NCBI GenBank assembly: GCA_964472295.1
Contig: CAYYJQ010000040.1
Location: 1-16,300 of the forward strand
Source of the DNA: JAJRZX01 sp964472295
GTDB lineage: Bacteria > Desulfobacterota > GWC2-55-46 > JADFVP01
Direction: 5' to 3'
Length of the DNA stretch: 16,300 bases
Below are positions 1 to 5,874 of the stretch, in pieces. The notes under the pieces are model-generated. The model did no database searches, had not been told where the DNA came from, and was given only the letters and a program-made list of their open reading frames with translations. Every line of letters starts with the position of its first letter. Position 1 is the first letter of the stretch. The translations under genes and the position numbers were made by a program.

Positions 1-236
1 CAAAACCCCCGTGCCCACGCCGCAAAGTAATAAAGAGACAAAGAAAACCCCCCACTTTCTTTTGGAAAACAGAAAGTGGGACAAGGAAAACCAATAGGGA
101 ACGGGTCTATTACCCCTACAAAACCCCCGCGCCCGCGCCGCAAAGTAATAAAGAGACAAAGAAAACCTCCCGCTTTCTTTTGGAAAAAAGAAAGCGGGGC
201 AAAGAAAACCGATAGGGAACGGGCCAATCCCGCTTA
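1..236. repeat. Two tandem copies of a 118-bp repeat, each with a CTTTCTTTT palindrome
   Basis: Copy 1 begins at base 1 (it may extend off the window) and copy 2 at 119. Over the first 105 positions I count 9 differences. Each copy contains a perfect 10-bp inverted repeat with a 10-nt loop: arms 51-60/71-80 (CCCACTTTCT / AGAAAGTGGG) and 169-178/189-198 (CCCGCTTTCT / AGAAAGCGGG). A54-T77 in copy 1 is replaced by G172-C195 in copy 2, a compensatory change. Each hairpin is followed by a purine-rich tail of the type GACAAAGAAAACCAAT. Related copies lie at 1694-1893, 13899-13946 and 16202-16247. The open frames crossing this region are low-complexity Lys/Pro/Arg runs and are not convincing genes. 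Confidence 0.85.
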
Positions 237-494
237 TAACGTCCCTGCGCCCCACATAGCAGGATATTATCAAGACAGGAAAAAAACCAATAACACGGGG
301 AGAAACGTGATTGAATAGAGGCCCCTTGAAGACAAATATATACTAATTTCCGTATACAGTATACAGTGCGTAAAGTCAAGTTCTTTTTGCCTTTCAAGGC
401 CTTACCAGAAGGGCCATCTTAATCGGCAATCACACTTTTTTCTTGCCCATGCCACGGCTTCGGTGTTTAATTACGCCGGGAGGAAGACTGGCAC
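237..494. other. Non-coding leader upstream of the sugar isomerase-like gene
   Basis: No convincing gene is visible. The stretch is AT-richer than the coding DNA around it. It contains the GTATAC double palindrome at 352-364 and a short inverted repeat GCCTT-TC-AAGGC near 390-401. It ends with the ribosome binding site GGGAGGA (478-484) for the gene starting at 495. I could not find a -35/-10 pair with good spacing; TATACT at 339-344 is only a -10-like sequence. Confidence 0.5.
352..364. promoter_or_regulatory. Operator-like palindrome GTATAC-A-GTATAC
   Basis: Two GTATAC hexamers, each self-complementary, are separated by a single A. The 13-bp site is therefore symmetrical apart from its centre. 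It lies about 130 bp upstream of the ATG at 495 in AT-rich DNA, a plausible place for a dimeric regulator. The cognate regulator is not in the window and the assignment rests on symmetry alone. Confidence 0.35.
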
Positions 495-1292
495 ATGGGA
501 AAAAAAACAGAAGAAAAGATACAGGTACACCTGCCCTACCCCCTGCTCTCGGCAAGATACAAAGAGGTCCTCGCCCTCAACATCGACCCTGAGGTCTATA
601 TAGACGGAGAAGATGTCGAGCACGCGGACAGGGCCTTTCTCAGGCGCGTGCGAGATGACATGGACGCACGGGGGCTACGCATCACGCAACACGGCCCCTA
701 TATGGGCATAAGCCCGGCGAGCCTTGACGAGGACACAAGAAGACTCGCCGTAAAGAGATACCGCGCCGCCTTCAACGCCGCCGAAGCCCTCGGGGCCGTG
801 GTCATCGTGCTCCACGCCGGTTACAGCAGAAGGACCTTCAAAGGGAATGTAGACCACTGGCTCGCTCAATCCATGAAGACATGGCCCGAGTTCGTAAAGA
901 GGGCCGGAGACGCCGGCATTACCATAGCCGCCGAGAACATCCTCGAAAGAGAACCCGGCCCGCTTAAGAGGCTCGTGGAAGAGATAAACTCCCCAAACTT
1001 CAGGCTCTGTATAGACTCCGGACACCTTAACGTATTCTCAGAGGTGAAATTTGGCGATTGGTTCGAGACACTTGGGCCATATATAGCCGAACTGCACCTT
1101 CATGACAACAGGGGAGACGTTGACGAGCACCTGCCCCTTGGCGATGGCACCATTGACTTCAAGGAATACTTCAGGATATTGAGACGCTTCAACGTGCGCC
1201 CTGTCTACACCATCGAGCCCCACAGCGAAGAGGCCTTTCCACGGGCCATAGAGGCGGCAAGAAGGTTTATAGCGAAGATGGGGGAAGGATAA
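495..1292 (+). CDS. Sugar phosphate isomerase/epimerase-like TIM-barrel protein (AP endonuclease 2 superfamily)
   Basis: This 265-residue cytoplasmic protein has the pattern of the xylose isomerase-like TIM-barrel superfamily, which holds sugar isomerases, epimerases and endonuclease IV-type enzymes. Candidate metal-site residues sit at strand ends in family order: His66 (QHGPY), His107 (LHAGY), Glu147 (AENI), Asp174 and His177 (IDSGH), His201/His203 (LHLHDN) and Glu241 (TIEPH). The HLPLGDGTIDF segment (212-222) is typical of this family. Length fits a single-domain member. The ATG at 495 has GGGAGGA 10-11 nt upstream. The gene stands alone on the plus strand and converges on the DUF190 gene with only 3 bp between stop codons. 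The fold is clear; the substrate cannot be read from sequence, and endonuclease activity is possible but less likely given the short length. Confidence 0.85.
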   Translation: MGKKTEEKIQVHLPYPLLSARYKEVLALNIDPEVYIDGEDVEHADRAFLRRVRDDMDARGLRITQHGPYMGISPASLDEDTRRLAVKRYRAAFNAAEALGAVVIVLHAGYSRRTFKGNVDHWLAQSMKTWPEFVKRAGDAGITIAAENILEREPGPLKRLVEEINSPNFRLCIDSGHLNVFSEVKFGDWFETLGPYIAELHLHDNRGDVDEHLPLGDGTIDFKEYFRILRRFNVRPVYTIEPHSEEAFPRAIEAARRFIAKMGEG

Positions 1293-1295
1293 TTA

Positions 1296-1646
1296 TCACT
1301 CCCCGCCCTCAGGCGCAGGGCAGTTGTAGGCCACTATCCTTATCTTCTCAAGGGTGACAAGGCCCTTGTGGTTCATCTCGATAATGACAGGGATAAAGTC
1401 CCTTATGCGCTCCTCGGTGTCAACTATCTCCACTACCATGGGCAGGTCCTCGCTGAGCATGAAGACCTTGGCTGTGTGCAGTTTGCAGTGAGCGCCATAC
1501 CCCATGAAGCCCTTGATTACCGTTGCCCCCATGAGCCCCCGCTCACGCGCGGCCTCCACAATGGCCTCGTACACGGGCCTTCCATCAAACTTCTGCCTCT
1601 CGCCCACAAAGACACGCAAAAGGTCTACATCACAGGGCATCTCCAT
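1296..1646 (-). CDS. DUF190 family protein (PII-like fold)
   Basis: This is a small 116-residue cytoplasmic protein of the DUF190 family, which is thought to adopt a ferredoxin-like/PII-like fold. Recognisable family segments are LLRVFVGERQKFDGRPVYE (9-27), the GLMGATVIKGFMGYG stretch (37-51), LSEDLPMVVEIVDTEE (64-79) and the closing GLVTLEKIRIV (95-105). The ATG at 1646 has GGAGG at 1653-1657 (minus strand, 6-nt spacing). DUF190 genes are often found next to crcB fluoride channel genes, and crcB lies upstream on the same strand here. A regulatory or accessory role in fluoride export is a reasonable guess but unproven. The 255-bp gap to crcB is unusually long and full of hairpins, so co-transcription is uncertain. 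Confidence 0.85.
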   Translation of the reverse strand: MEMPCDVDLLRVFVGERQKFDGRPVYEAIVEAARERGLMGATVIKGFMGYGAHCKLHTAKVFMLSEDLPMVVEIVDTEERIRDFIPVIIEMNHKGLVTLEKIRIVAYNCPAPEGGE

Positions 1647-1713
1647 ATAAGGCCTCCTCTAAAAGAGTAAAAAAGACAGAATAAAAAAATTTTCTTACTT
1701 TCTTTTAGGTACC

Positions 1714-1745
1714 CTCTGAATAATTCGTCCCTGAATTATTCAGAG
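1714..1745. repeat. Perfect 13-bp hairpin
   Basis: CTCTGAATAATTC (1714-1726) and GAATTATTCAGAG (1733-1745) are exact reverse complements around the 6-nt loop GTCCCT. It is AT-rich, and no T-tract follows on the minus strand, on which the flanking genes are transcribed. I found no second copy in the window. Confidence 0.75.
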
Positions 1746-1747
1746 AC

Positions 1748-1777
1748 GGGAAAGAAAAAACGCGGTTTTTCTTTCCC
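1748..1777. repeat. Perfect 12-bp hairpin, purine/pyrimidine arms
   Basis: GGGAAAGAAAAA (1748-1759) pairs exactly with TTTTTCTTTCCC (1766-1777) around the loop ACGCGG. On the minus strand the 3' arm ends AAAAAG-AAAG rather than in T residues, so it does not look like a terminator for crcB. It directly abuts the conserved element beginning at 1771. Confidence 0.7.
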
Positions 1778-1862
1778 TCACATTTTCAGCAACTTACAGT
1801 TGGCGAAAATGGCAACACATCCCTGTGTTGCAGGAAAGTCTGAATTAATCAGACTTTCCTTG
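1771..1862. repeat. Structured repeat element, copy A (TCCC-loop hairpin plus AT-loop hairpin)
   Basis: From left to right it contains CACATTTT, an inverted CAAC-N5-GTTG (1790-1802), an 8-bp hairpin with loop TCCC (arms 1812-1819 and 1824-1831) and a 12-bp perfect hairpin (arms 1832-1843 and 1849-1860, loop ATTAA). Copy B at 8162-8255 has the same order, loops and spacers. Three base pairs of the TCCC-loop stem differ by compensatory A-T to G-C changes. No open frame is preserved, so this is a non-coding mobile repeat or a structured RNA. Confidence 0.75.
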
Positions 1863-1901
1863 GAAAAAAGGAAGTAAGACAAAGAAAACCAATATGTCCG
1901 C

Positions 1902-2273
1902 CTACAGGAGCCGCCCCACGGCAAGGCCCAGGACAAGCACTATGATGCCGGAAATGTTCTCAAGGGCAAGGTTGCCCACGGCCATGGCCCACTGGCCGTC
2001 CCGTATGAACTGACCCGTCTCGAACATGAAGGTGGAAAAGGTCGTAAAGGCCCCCATGAAACCGCCAAGCACTATGAGCCTCGTATGCCCGCCTATGAGA
2101 AAACGGTCCTCCGAGAGGCTCCATACAAGGCCAAAGAGAAAGGCCCCGGCGATATTAACGGCATAGGTGCCCCAGGGAAATTCCCCGCCATATACCCTCT
2201 GCACAAAACCGGCGAGAAGATACCTCGAGAGGGTCCCTCCGGCGCCGGCAAGGCATAGCCAGAGTAATTCCAT
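1902..2273 (-). CDS. crcB: Fluoride ion exporter CrcB/Fluc
   Basis: This 123-residue inner-membrane protein of four hydrophobic segments belongs to the Fluc family. These act as antiparallel dimers and export fluoride passively down the membrane potential. Family marks are AGAGGTLSRY near the N-terminus (9-18), GTYAVNIAG with Asn40 (35-43), and GFMGAFTTFSTF (71-82), which carries the Phe and Ser/Thr residues lining the pores. Length is typical of single-gene Fluc proteins. The ATG at 2273 has AAGGAG about 5 nt upstream on the minus strand. It diverges from tolQ and precedes a DUF190 gene, a common partner. No fluoride riboswitch is recognisable in its short leader. Confidence 0.95.
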   Translation of the reverse strand: MELLWLCLAGAGGTLSRYLLAGFVQRVYGGEFPWGTYAVNIAGAFLFGLVWSLSEDRFLIGGHTRLIVLGGFMGAFTTFSTFMFETGQFIRDGQWAMAVGNLALENISGIIVLVLGLAVGRLL

Positions 2274-2321
2274 GGGCGCTCCTTTCCTGTGTATTACGCT
2301 TTTACCTGAATCAATCGTTAT

Positions 2322-2349
2322 CTTATAACAGATGCCCCTGGAAAATCAA
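2322..2349 (-). promoter_or_regulatory. Candidate promoter for crcB, with inverted repeat over the -10
   Basis: Read on the minus strand, TTGATT (2344-2349) and TATAAG (2322-2327) are separated by 16 bp. The -10 lies within an inverted repeat GTTAT-CTT-ATAAC (2317-2329) that could bind a regulator. The predicted leader to the crcB start is about 40 nt, too short for a fluoride riboswitch. Confidence 0.4.
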
Positions 2350-2372
2350 AAAACTTTTCCCCCCTGCCCCGG

Positions 2373-2401
2373 TTGACTTCATGAACCCAACCGTGTTATT
2401 T
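2373..2401 (+). promoter_or_regulatory. Candidate sigma70-type promoter for the tol operon
   Basis: TTGACT (2373-2378) and TTATTT (2396-2401) are separated by exactly 17 bp. The leader to the tolQ start at 2468 would be about 60 nt. The site is in the 194-bp divergent region between crcB and tolQ, where a promoter for the tol genes is expected. Confidence 0.5.
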
Positions 2402-2467
2402 TTAGTGGATATACCTTTAACCATCAAGTCCGCTGAAGGGCATACAAAGACTTAGGAGACCACTAAA

Positions 2468-3163
2468 TTGAACTCATCGGCATTAGGCTCACACCTCGGA
2501 CTCTGGGCAATGGTGGCCCACGCAGGCCCCATAGTAAAACTCGTGCTCCTCGTCCTCCTCATCTTCTCCATATTCTCCTGGGCCATAATCATCTACAAGG
2601 TCATGGTCCTGAAGAAGATAGAGAAGGAGACATCATCCTTCTACGAGGTCTTCTGGGAAAAGAGGCAGTTCTCGCATATTGCCTCTATCATCGGAGGGTA
2701 TAAACACACGCCCCTCGCCCCCCTCTTCAGCGCCGTATACAACGAACTCGCCCTCATCATGAAGGGCTCAGGCGAAGGGAAGTCCCCGGCAGGACCGGAC
2801 AAGATAGAACGCATCGAGCGTATGCTCAAGAAGACCAGCGCCGTCCAGCACGGCAAACTCGAATACGCCGTGAGCTTTCTCGCCACCGCCGGCAACACGG
2901 CCCCCTTCATAGGGCTCTTCGGCACGGTCTGGGGCATTATGACATCCTTTCAGGACATAGGGGCCAGCGGGGCCGCCAACCTCGCCGTAGTGGCCCCCGG
3001 AATCTCAGAGGCCCTCGTGGCAACGGCCATGGGCCTCGTAGTCGCCATACCAGCCGTTGTGGGCTACAACCACCTCACATCAAGGATAAACCGCGTGAGC
3101 ACGGAAATGGATAACTTCTCATCAGACCTTCTCAATATCGTCGAGAAAAAACTCTCGCGCTAA
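2468..3163 (+). CDS. tolQ: Tol-Pal system proton channel subunit TolQ (MotA/TolQ/ExbB family)
   Basis: TolQ is the inner-membrane subunit that, with TolR, forms the proton-driven motor energising TolA during outer-membrane constriction. The 231 residues fit the family. Transmembrane segments are about 22-48, 133-160 and 172-200. The conserved second segment contains TAGNTAPFIGLFGTVWGIM, and the third contains GISEALVATAMGLVVAIPAV. I accept the TTG start at 2468 because AGGAG (2454-2458) lies 9 nt upstream and no better start is seen. The gene leads the cluster. The thioesterase gene ybgC, often found before tolQ, is absent here. ExbB is the alternative name, but the tolA-tolB-pal context decides for TolQ. 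Confidence 0.95.
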   Translation: MNSSALGSHLGLWAMVAHAGPIVKLVLLVLLIFSIFSWAIIIYKVMVLKKIEKETSSFYEVFWEKRQFSHIASIIGGYKHTPLAPLFSAVYNELALIMKGSGEGKSPAGPDKIERIERMLKKTSAVQHGKLEYAVSFLATAGNTAPFIGLFGTVWGIMTSFQDIGASGAANLAVVAPGISEALVATAMGLVVAIPAVVGYNHLTSRINRVSTEMDNFSSDLLNIVEKKLSR

Positions 3164-3194
3164 CCAGACTAACCACGGGTATACACTTAAAACC

Positions 3195-3611
3195 ATGGCC
3201 ATAAGACCACGGCGCGAAAAAGAACTCATGTCGCAGATTAACGTAACGCCCTTTGTGGACGTTATGCTCGTTCTGCTCATCATCTTCATGGTTACCGCGC
3301 CCATGATGCAGTCAGGCATTAACGTGAACCTGCCAAAGGTCTCGGCAAGGGCCGTAAACACAAAGACCGAACCCCTTGTAGTGACCATTGACAGTAGAGA
3401 ACGCACATATCTTGGGGATACGCGCCTGAGCCCCACAAGGCTCAGCCGTAAACTCAAGGCCATTAACAAGTCGAAACCAGGTAGCATGGTCCTCCTTAAG
3501 GCCGATAAAAAGGTCCCTTACGGGTACGTGGTAAAGGTCATCTCCGAGATACGAAGATCCGGCATTACAAAGATAGGCATGATAACCGAATCAAGGCCGG
3601 TAAAGAGATAG
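3195..3611 (+). CDS. tolR: Tol-Pal system protein TolR (ExbD/TolR family)
   Basis: This 138-residue protein has one transmembrane helix (about 18-37) followed by a periplasmic domain that touches peptidoglycan. The signature INVTPFVDVMLVLLIIFMVTAP is present, with the essential proton-carrying Asp at 22. The periplasmic part (40-138) has the ExbD/TolR pattern, including VLLKADKKVPYG and the following helix. It starts 31 bp after tolQ. No Shine-Dalgarno sequence is obvious before the ATG at 3195. A start at Met12 would remove the conserved basic N-terminus, so I keep the longer form. It partners TolQ. Confidence 0.95.
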   Translation: MAIRPRREKELMSQINVTPFVDVMLVLLIIFMVTAPMMQSGINVNLPKVSARAVNTKTEPLVVTIDSRERTYLGDTRLSPTRLSRKLKAINKSKPGSMVLLKADKKVPYGYVVKVISEIRRSGITKIGMITESRPVKR

Positions 3612-3696
3612 TCCCGCGGTCGCCACGGGCCCGGTGCCAGGCATATATCCAGTAAAGCCTCTCTTTAGCCCCGTCTTAGGTCTCTATAAATAGCAG

Positions 3697-4542
3697 ATGG
3701 TGAATTTTTTCGGCCATACCCCAAGGTTCTTCAAGAAGGTCCTTTACCTCTCCATCGCGGCCCATCTCATAGCCATTGTCGTACTTGGCTTTTACATGAG
3801 GGGCTCAAAAAAGGTCTTCTTCACGCCTGTATACACCGTAAGCCTCGTGGAGCCCGCAAGGCACAGGGCGCGACACGTGAAAAAACGGCGCGGCGTTGCC
3901 ATAAGAAAAAAATCGCTTAAAAAACATGCCATCAAGAAAAAGGCCGCAAAGAAAACCGTGGCCCTAAAGAAGAAAAAGGCCCTTGTAAAGAGAAAAAAAC
4001 CAGCCAAATCCATTGAAAAAGACCTCTCAAAGGCCCTGAGCGCCATAAGGGAGAAGGTCCGCGAAGAGGAAGAACAAAGACTCATAGCATCAAAGATAGA
4101 GACCATGAAAAAACGCCGCGAGGCCGAGGAACTCGTAAAGAGGCTCGAAAGCATAAAAAACTCCCTCGATGCCCCGCCCGCAGGGCCTGAAAAAAAGACA
4201 AAAACCACGGCGCCGGCCATGGCCTCGTCAAGCGGCGTAAAGACAGCGGACCTTGAACTCAAGCACAAGGCCTACTTCTCGCTCATAAGAGACCGCGTGC
4301 AGGCGAACTGGATATACCCCGAGAACTTTGACAACGAAAAAATATCCGTGATAGTCTCCATACGCATAGGACGCGACGGAACGCTCCAGAAAAGCTGGGT
4401 GGAAAAAGGCTCGGGCAACAGGCAGTTCGACGAGTCCCTTCTCAAGGCCGTAGAAAAGGCCTCGCCCTTTCCACAGCTCCCGGAAGACTTCACCGAAGAT
4501 ACGCTTGAGACAGGCCTCAGGTTCTGTCCAAGGTGCGAATAG
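3697..4542 (+). CDS. tolA: Tol-Pal system protein TolA / TonB C-terminal domain protein
   Basis: TolA spans the periplasm and links the TolQR motor to TolB/Pal at the outer membrane. The 281-residue protein has a single N-terminal transmembrane helix (about 15-34). A Lys-rich segment (about 55-105) and a charged predicted coiled coil (about 105-155) follow. The C-terminal TonB/TolA domain (about 185-281) includes AYFSLIRDRVQANWIYP and later DGTLQKSWVEKGSGNRQFDESLLKAV. It is shorter than E. coli TolA (421), mostly in the coiled-coil region. The last nine residues include Cys277-Pro-Arg-Cys280, a CxxC at the tip of the periplasmic domain. There is no clear Shine-Dalgarno. The 85-bp gap before it is the longest within tolQRAB, and tolB starts 3 bp after it. 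Confidence 0.9.
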   Translation: MVNFFGHTPRFFKKVLYLSIAAHLIAIVVLGFYMRGSKKVFFTPVYTVSLVEPARHRARHVKKRRGVAIRKKSLKKHAIKKKAAKKTVALKKKKALVKRKKPAKSIEKDLSKALSAIREKVREEEEQRLIASKIETMKKRREAEELVKRLESIKNSLDAPPAGPEKKTKTTAPAMASSSGVKTADLELKHKAYFSLIRDRVQANWIYPENFDNEKISVIVSIRIGRDGTLQKSWVEKGSGNRQFDESLLKAVEKASPFPQLPEDFTEDTLETGLRFCPRCE

Positions 4543-4545
4543 AGA

Positions 4546-5874
4546 ATGAAAAAAACAATCCTCCTCATAACCCTCATTCTGGGCCTCGTCATTACGGGAA
4601 GGCCGGCCCTCGCCAAGGTCTACATAGACCTCGCGGCCCCATCCATAAAGAGACTGCCTCTGGCAGTGCAGGAGTTCCGCTACCTCGGGCCTGACCCCTA
4701 CTCCGAGGACGAGAGGGCCCATATCAGGGGTATTTCAGGCGCCATGCTCGACACCATCAAGAAAGACATGGATTTTTCCGGTGTCTTCAAGGTCCTTGAT
4801 AACGAAGCCTTCCTCGAAGAACCTGAAAAAGCCGCCTTTGACAGAGATGATGTCGGCTTCAGGGACTGGCGCATGATAGGGGCCGATGTCCTTGTAGAGG
4901 GCAGGTTCAGGATAGAGGGCGAGAGGCTCATCGTGGAGGTCAGGCTCTTTGACACCGTGCGGCAGACAACCATAATGAGCAAGAGGTTCATCGGAAACCC
5001 GGAAAGGCCAGAGAGAACGGCTCACTTTATCTCAGAACGCATTTACGAGGAAGTCACGGGCAGAAAGGGCGTCTTTACAACAAAACTGCTCTTTGTCTCA
5101 AAGGTCAAGGGCAACAAGGAGATATTCCTCTCAGACTACGACGGAAGGCACAGGGTACGGATTACGGACAACCACTCCATCAACCTCTCACCAAGGTGGT
5201 CTCCCGACGGCAAGAAGATGATATACACCTCATACAAGAGGGGCTACCCCTACCTCTACATCTTCGAGCTTCTCTCGGGTCACGATTCGCTCATCTCAAA
5301 GAGGCGGGGCCTGAACATCGGCGGCAGGTTCTCGCCCGACGGAAAGAGCATCGCCCTTACGCTCAGCACCCGCACAGGCCCGGACCTCTTCCGCCTCTGG
5401 CTAAACGGACGCGGCTATGAACGCCTTACCACGAACTACGGCATAGACGTCTCGCCAACGTGGTCGCCCGACGGCACAAAGATAGCCTTTGTATCAGATA
5501 GAAGTGGAAATCCCCACATATTTGTGTTAGACTTGCGAACCAAAAGAACGCGGCGTCTCACCTATGGGGGTAAATACAACGCGAGCCCCTCATGGTCGCC
5601 CGACGGCTCGAAAATAGCCTATGCACGGGCCGACGGAGGCCCCTTCAATATATGGGTAATGAACGCCAGGGGCGGCGGGCAGGTTCAACTCACCTATGAA
5701 GGCAACAACAAGAGCCCATCGTGGTCGCCCGACGGAAGGTTCATAGCCTTCACACGCACCACGGGGGGCCGCGAATCTCTCTACATCATGCAGGCCGATG
5801 GCACTCGCCTCAGGAGAATACCACTTGGACGCGGCGACATCAGCTCACCATCATGGTCACCCTTCCTGAATTAA
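4546..5874 (+). CDS. tolB: Tol-Pal system beta-propeller protein TolB
   Basis: TolB is a periplasmic protein that binds Pal and TolA. The 442 residues begin with a signal peptide (about 1-23, cleavage near ALA-K). An N-terminal alpha/beta domain follows (about 25-170), including VGFRDWRMIGADVLVEGRF. The beta-propeller comes last, with WD40-like blades marked by SPRWSPDGKKMIYTS, IGGRFSPDGKSIAL, SPTWSPDGTKIAFVSDRSG, SPSWSPDGSKIAY and SPSWSPDGRFIAFT. The protein ends in a partial SPSWSP blade. E. coli TolB also ends on such a partial blade, so the gene is complete. It begins 3 bp after tolA and is probably co-translated with it. No cysteines are seen. Confidence 0.96.
   Translation: MKKTILLITLILGLVITGRPALAKVYIDLAAPSIKRLPLAVQEFRYLGPDPYSEDERAHIRGISGAMLDTIKKDMDFSGVFKVLDNEAFLEEPEKAAFDRDDVGFRDWRMIGADVLVEGRFRIEGERLIVEVRLFDTVRQTTIMSKRFIGNPERPERTAHFISERIYEEVTGRKGVFTTKLLFVSKVKGNKEIFLSDYDGRHRVRITDNHSINLSPRWSPDGKKMIYTSYKRGYPYLYIFELLSGHDSLISKRRGLNIGGRFSPDGKSIALTLSTRTGPDLFRLWLNGRGYERLTTNYGIDVSPTWSPDGTKIAFVSDRSGNPHIFVLDLRTKRTRRLTYGGKYNASPSWSPDGSKIAYARADGGPFNIWVMNARGGGQVQLTYEGNNKSPSWSPDGRFIAFTRTTGGRESLYIMQADGTRLRRIPLGRGDISSPSWSPFLN

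Larger units (their letters stand above)
1694..1893. repeat. Palindromic repeat of the CTTACTTTCTTTT family, split by about 155 bp of other hairpin elements
   Basis: The left arm CTTACTTTCTTTT (1694-1706) pairs with 1866-1878, with one G-T wobble. The right arm is followed by the family tail GACAAAGAAAACCAATA (1878-1894). The compact version of the same element at 16202-16248 has the two arms almost touching. Here bases 1707-1861 separate them and contain four further perfect hairpins. The simplest reading is that another element inserted into the loop of this repeat; I infer this from comparison with the other copies. Confidence 0.7.

Noticed and set aside
1..236. CRISPR array
   Set aside because: Only two 118-bp units in direct tandem with no unique spacers and no cas genes nearby.
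76..397. Open frames on both strands across the tandem repeats
   Set aside because: They are Lys/Pro/Arg-rich or Leu/Cys-rich translations of repeat DNA, have no ribosome binding site and are repeated in nature; not genes.
2274..2467. Fluoride riboswitch before crcB
   Set aside because: The leader from the likely promoter is about 40 nt and I find no crcB-motif consensus on the minus strand.
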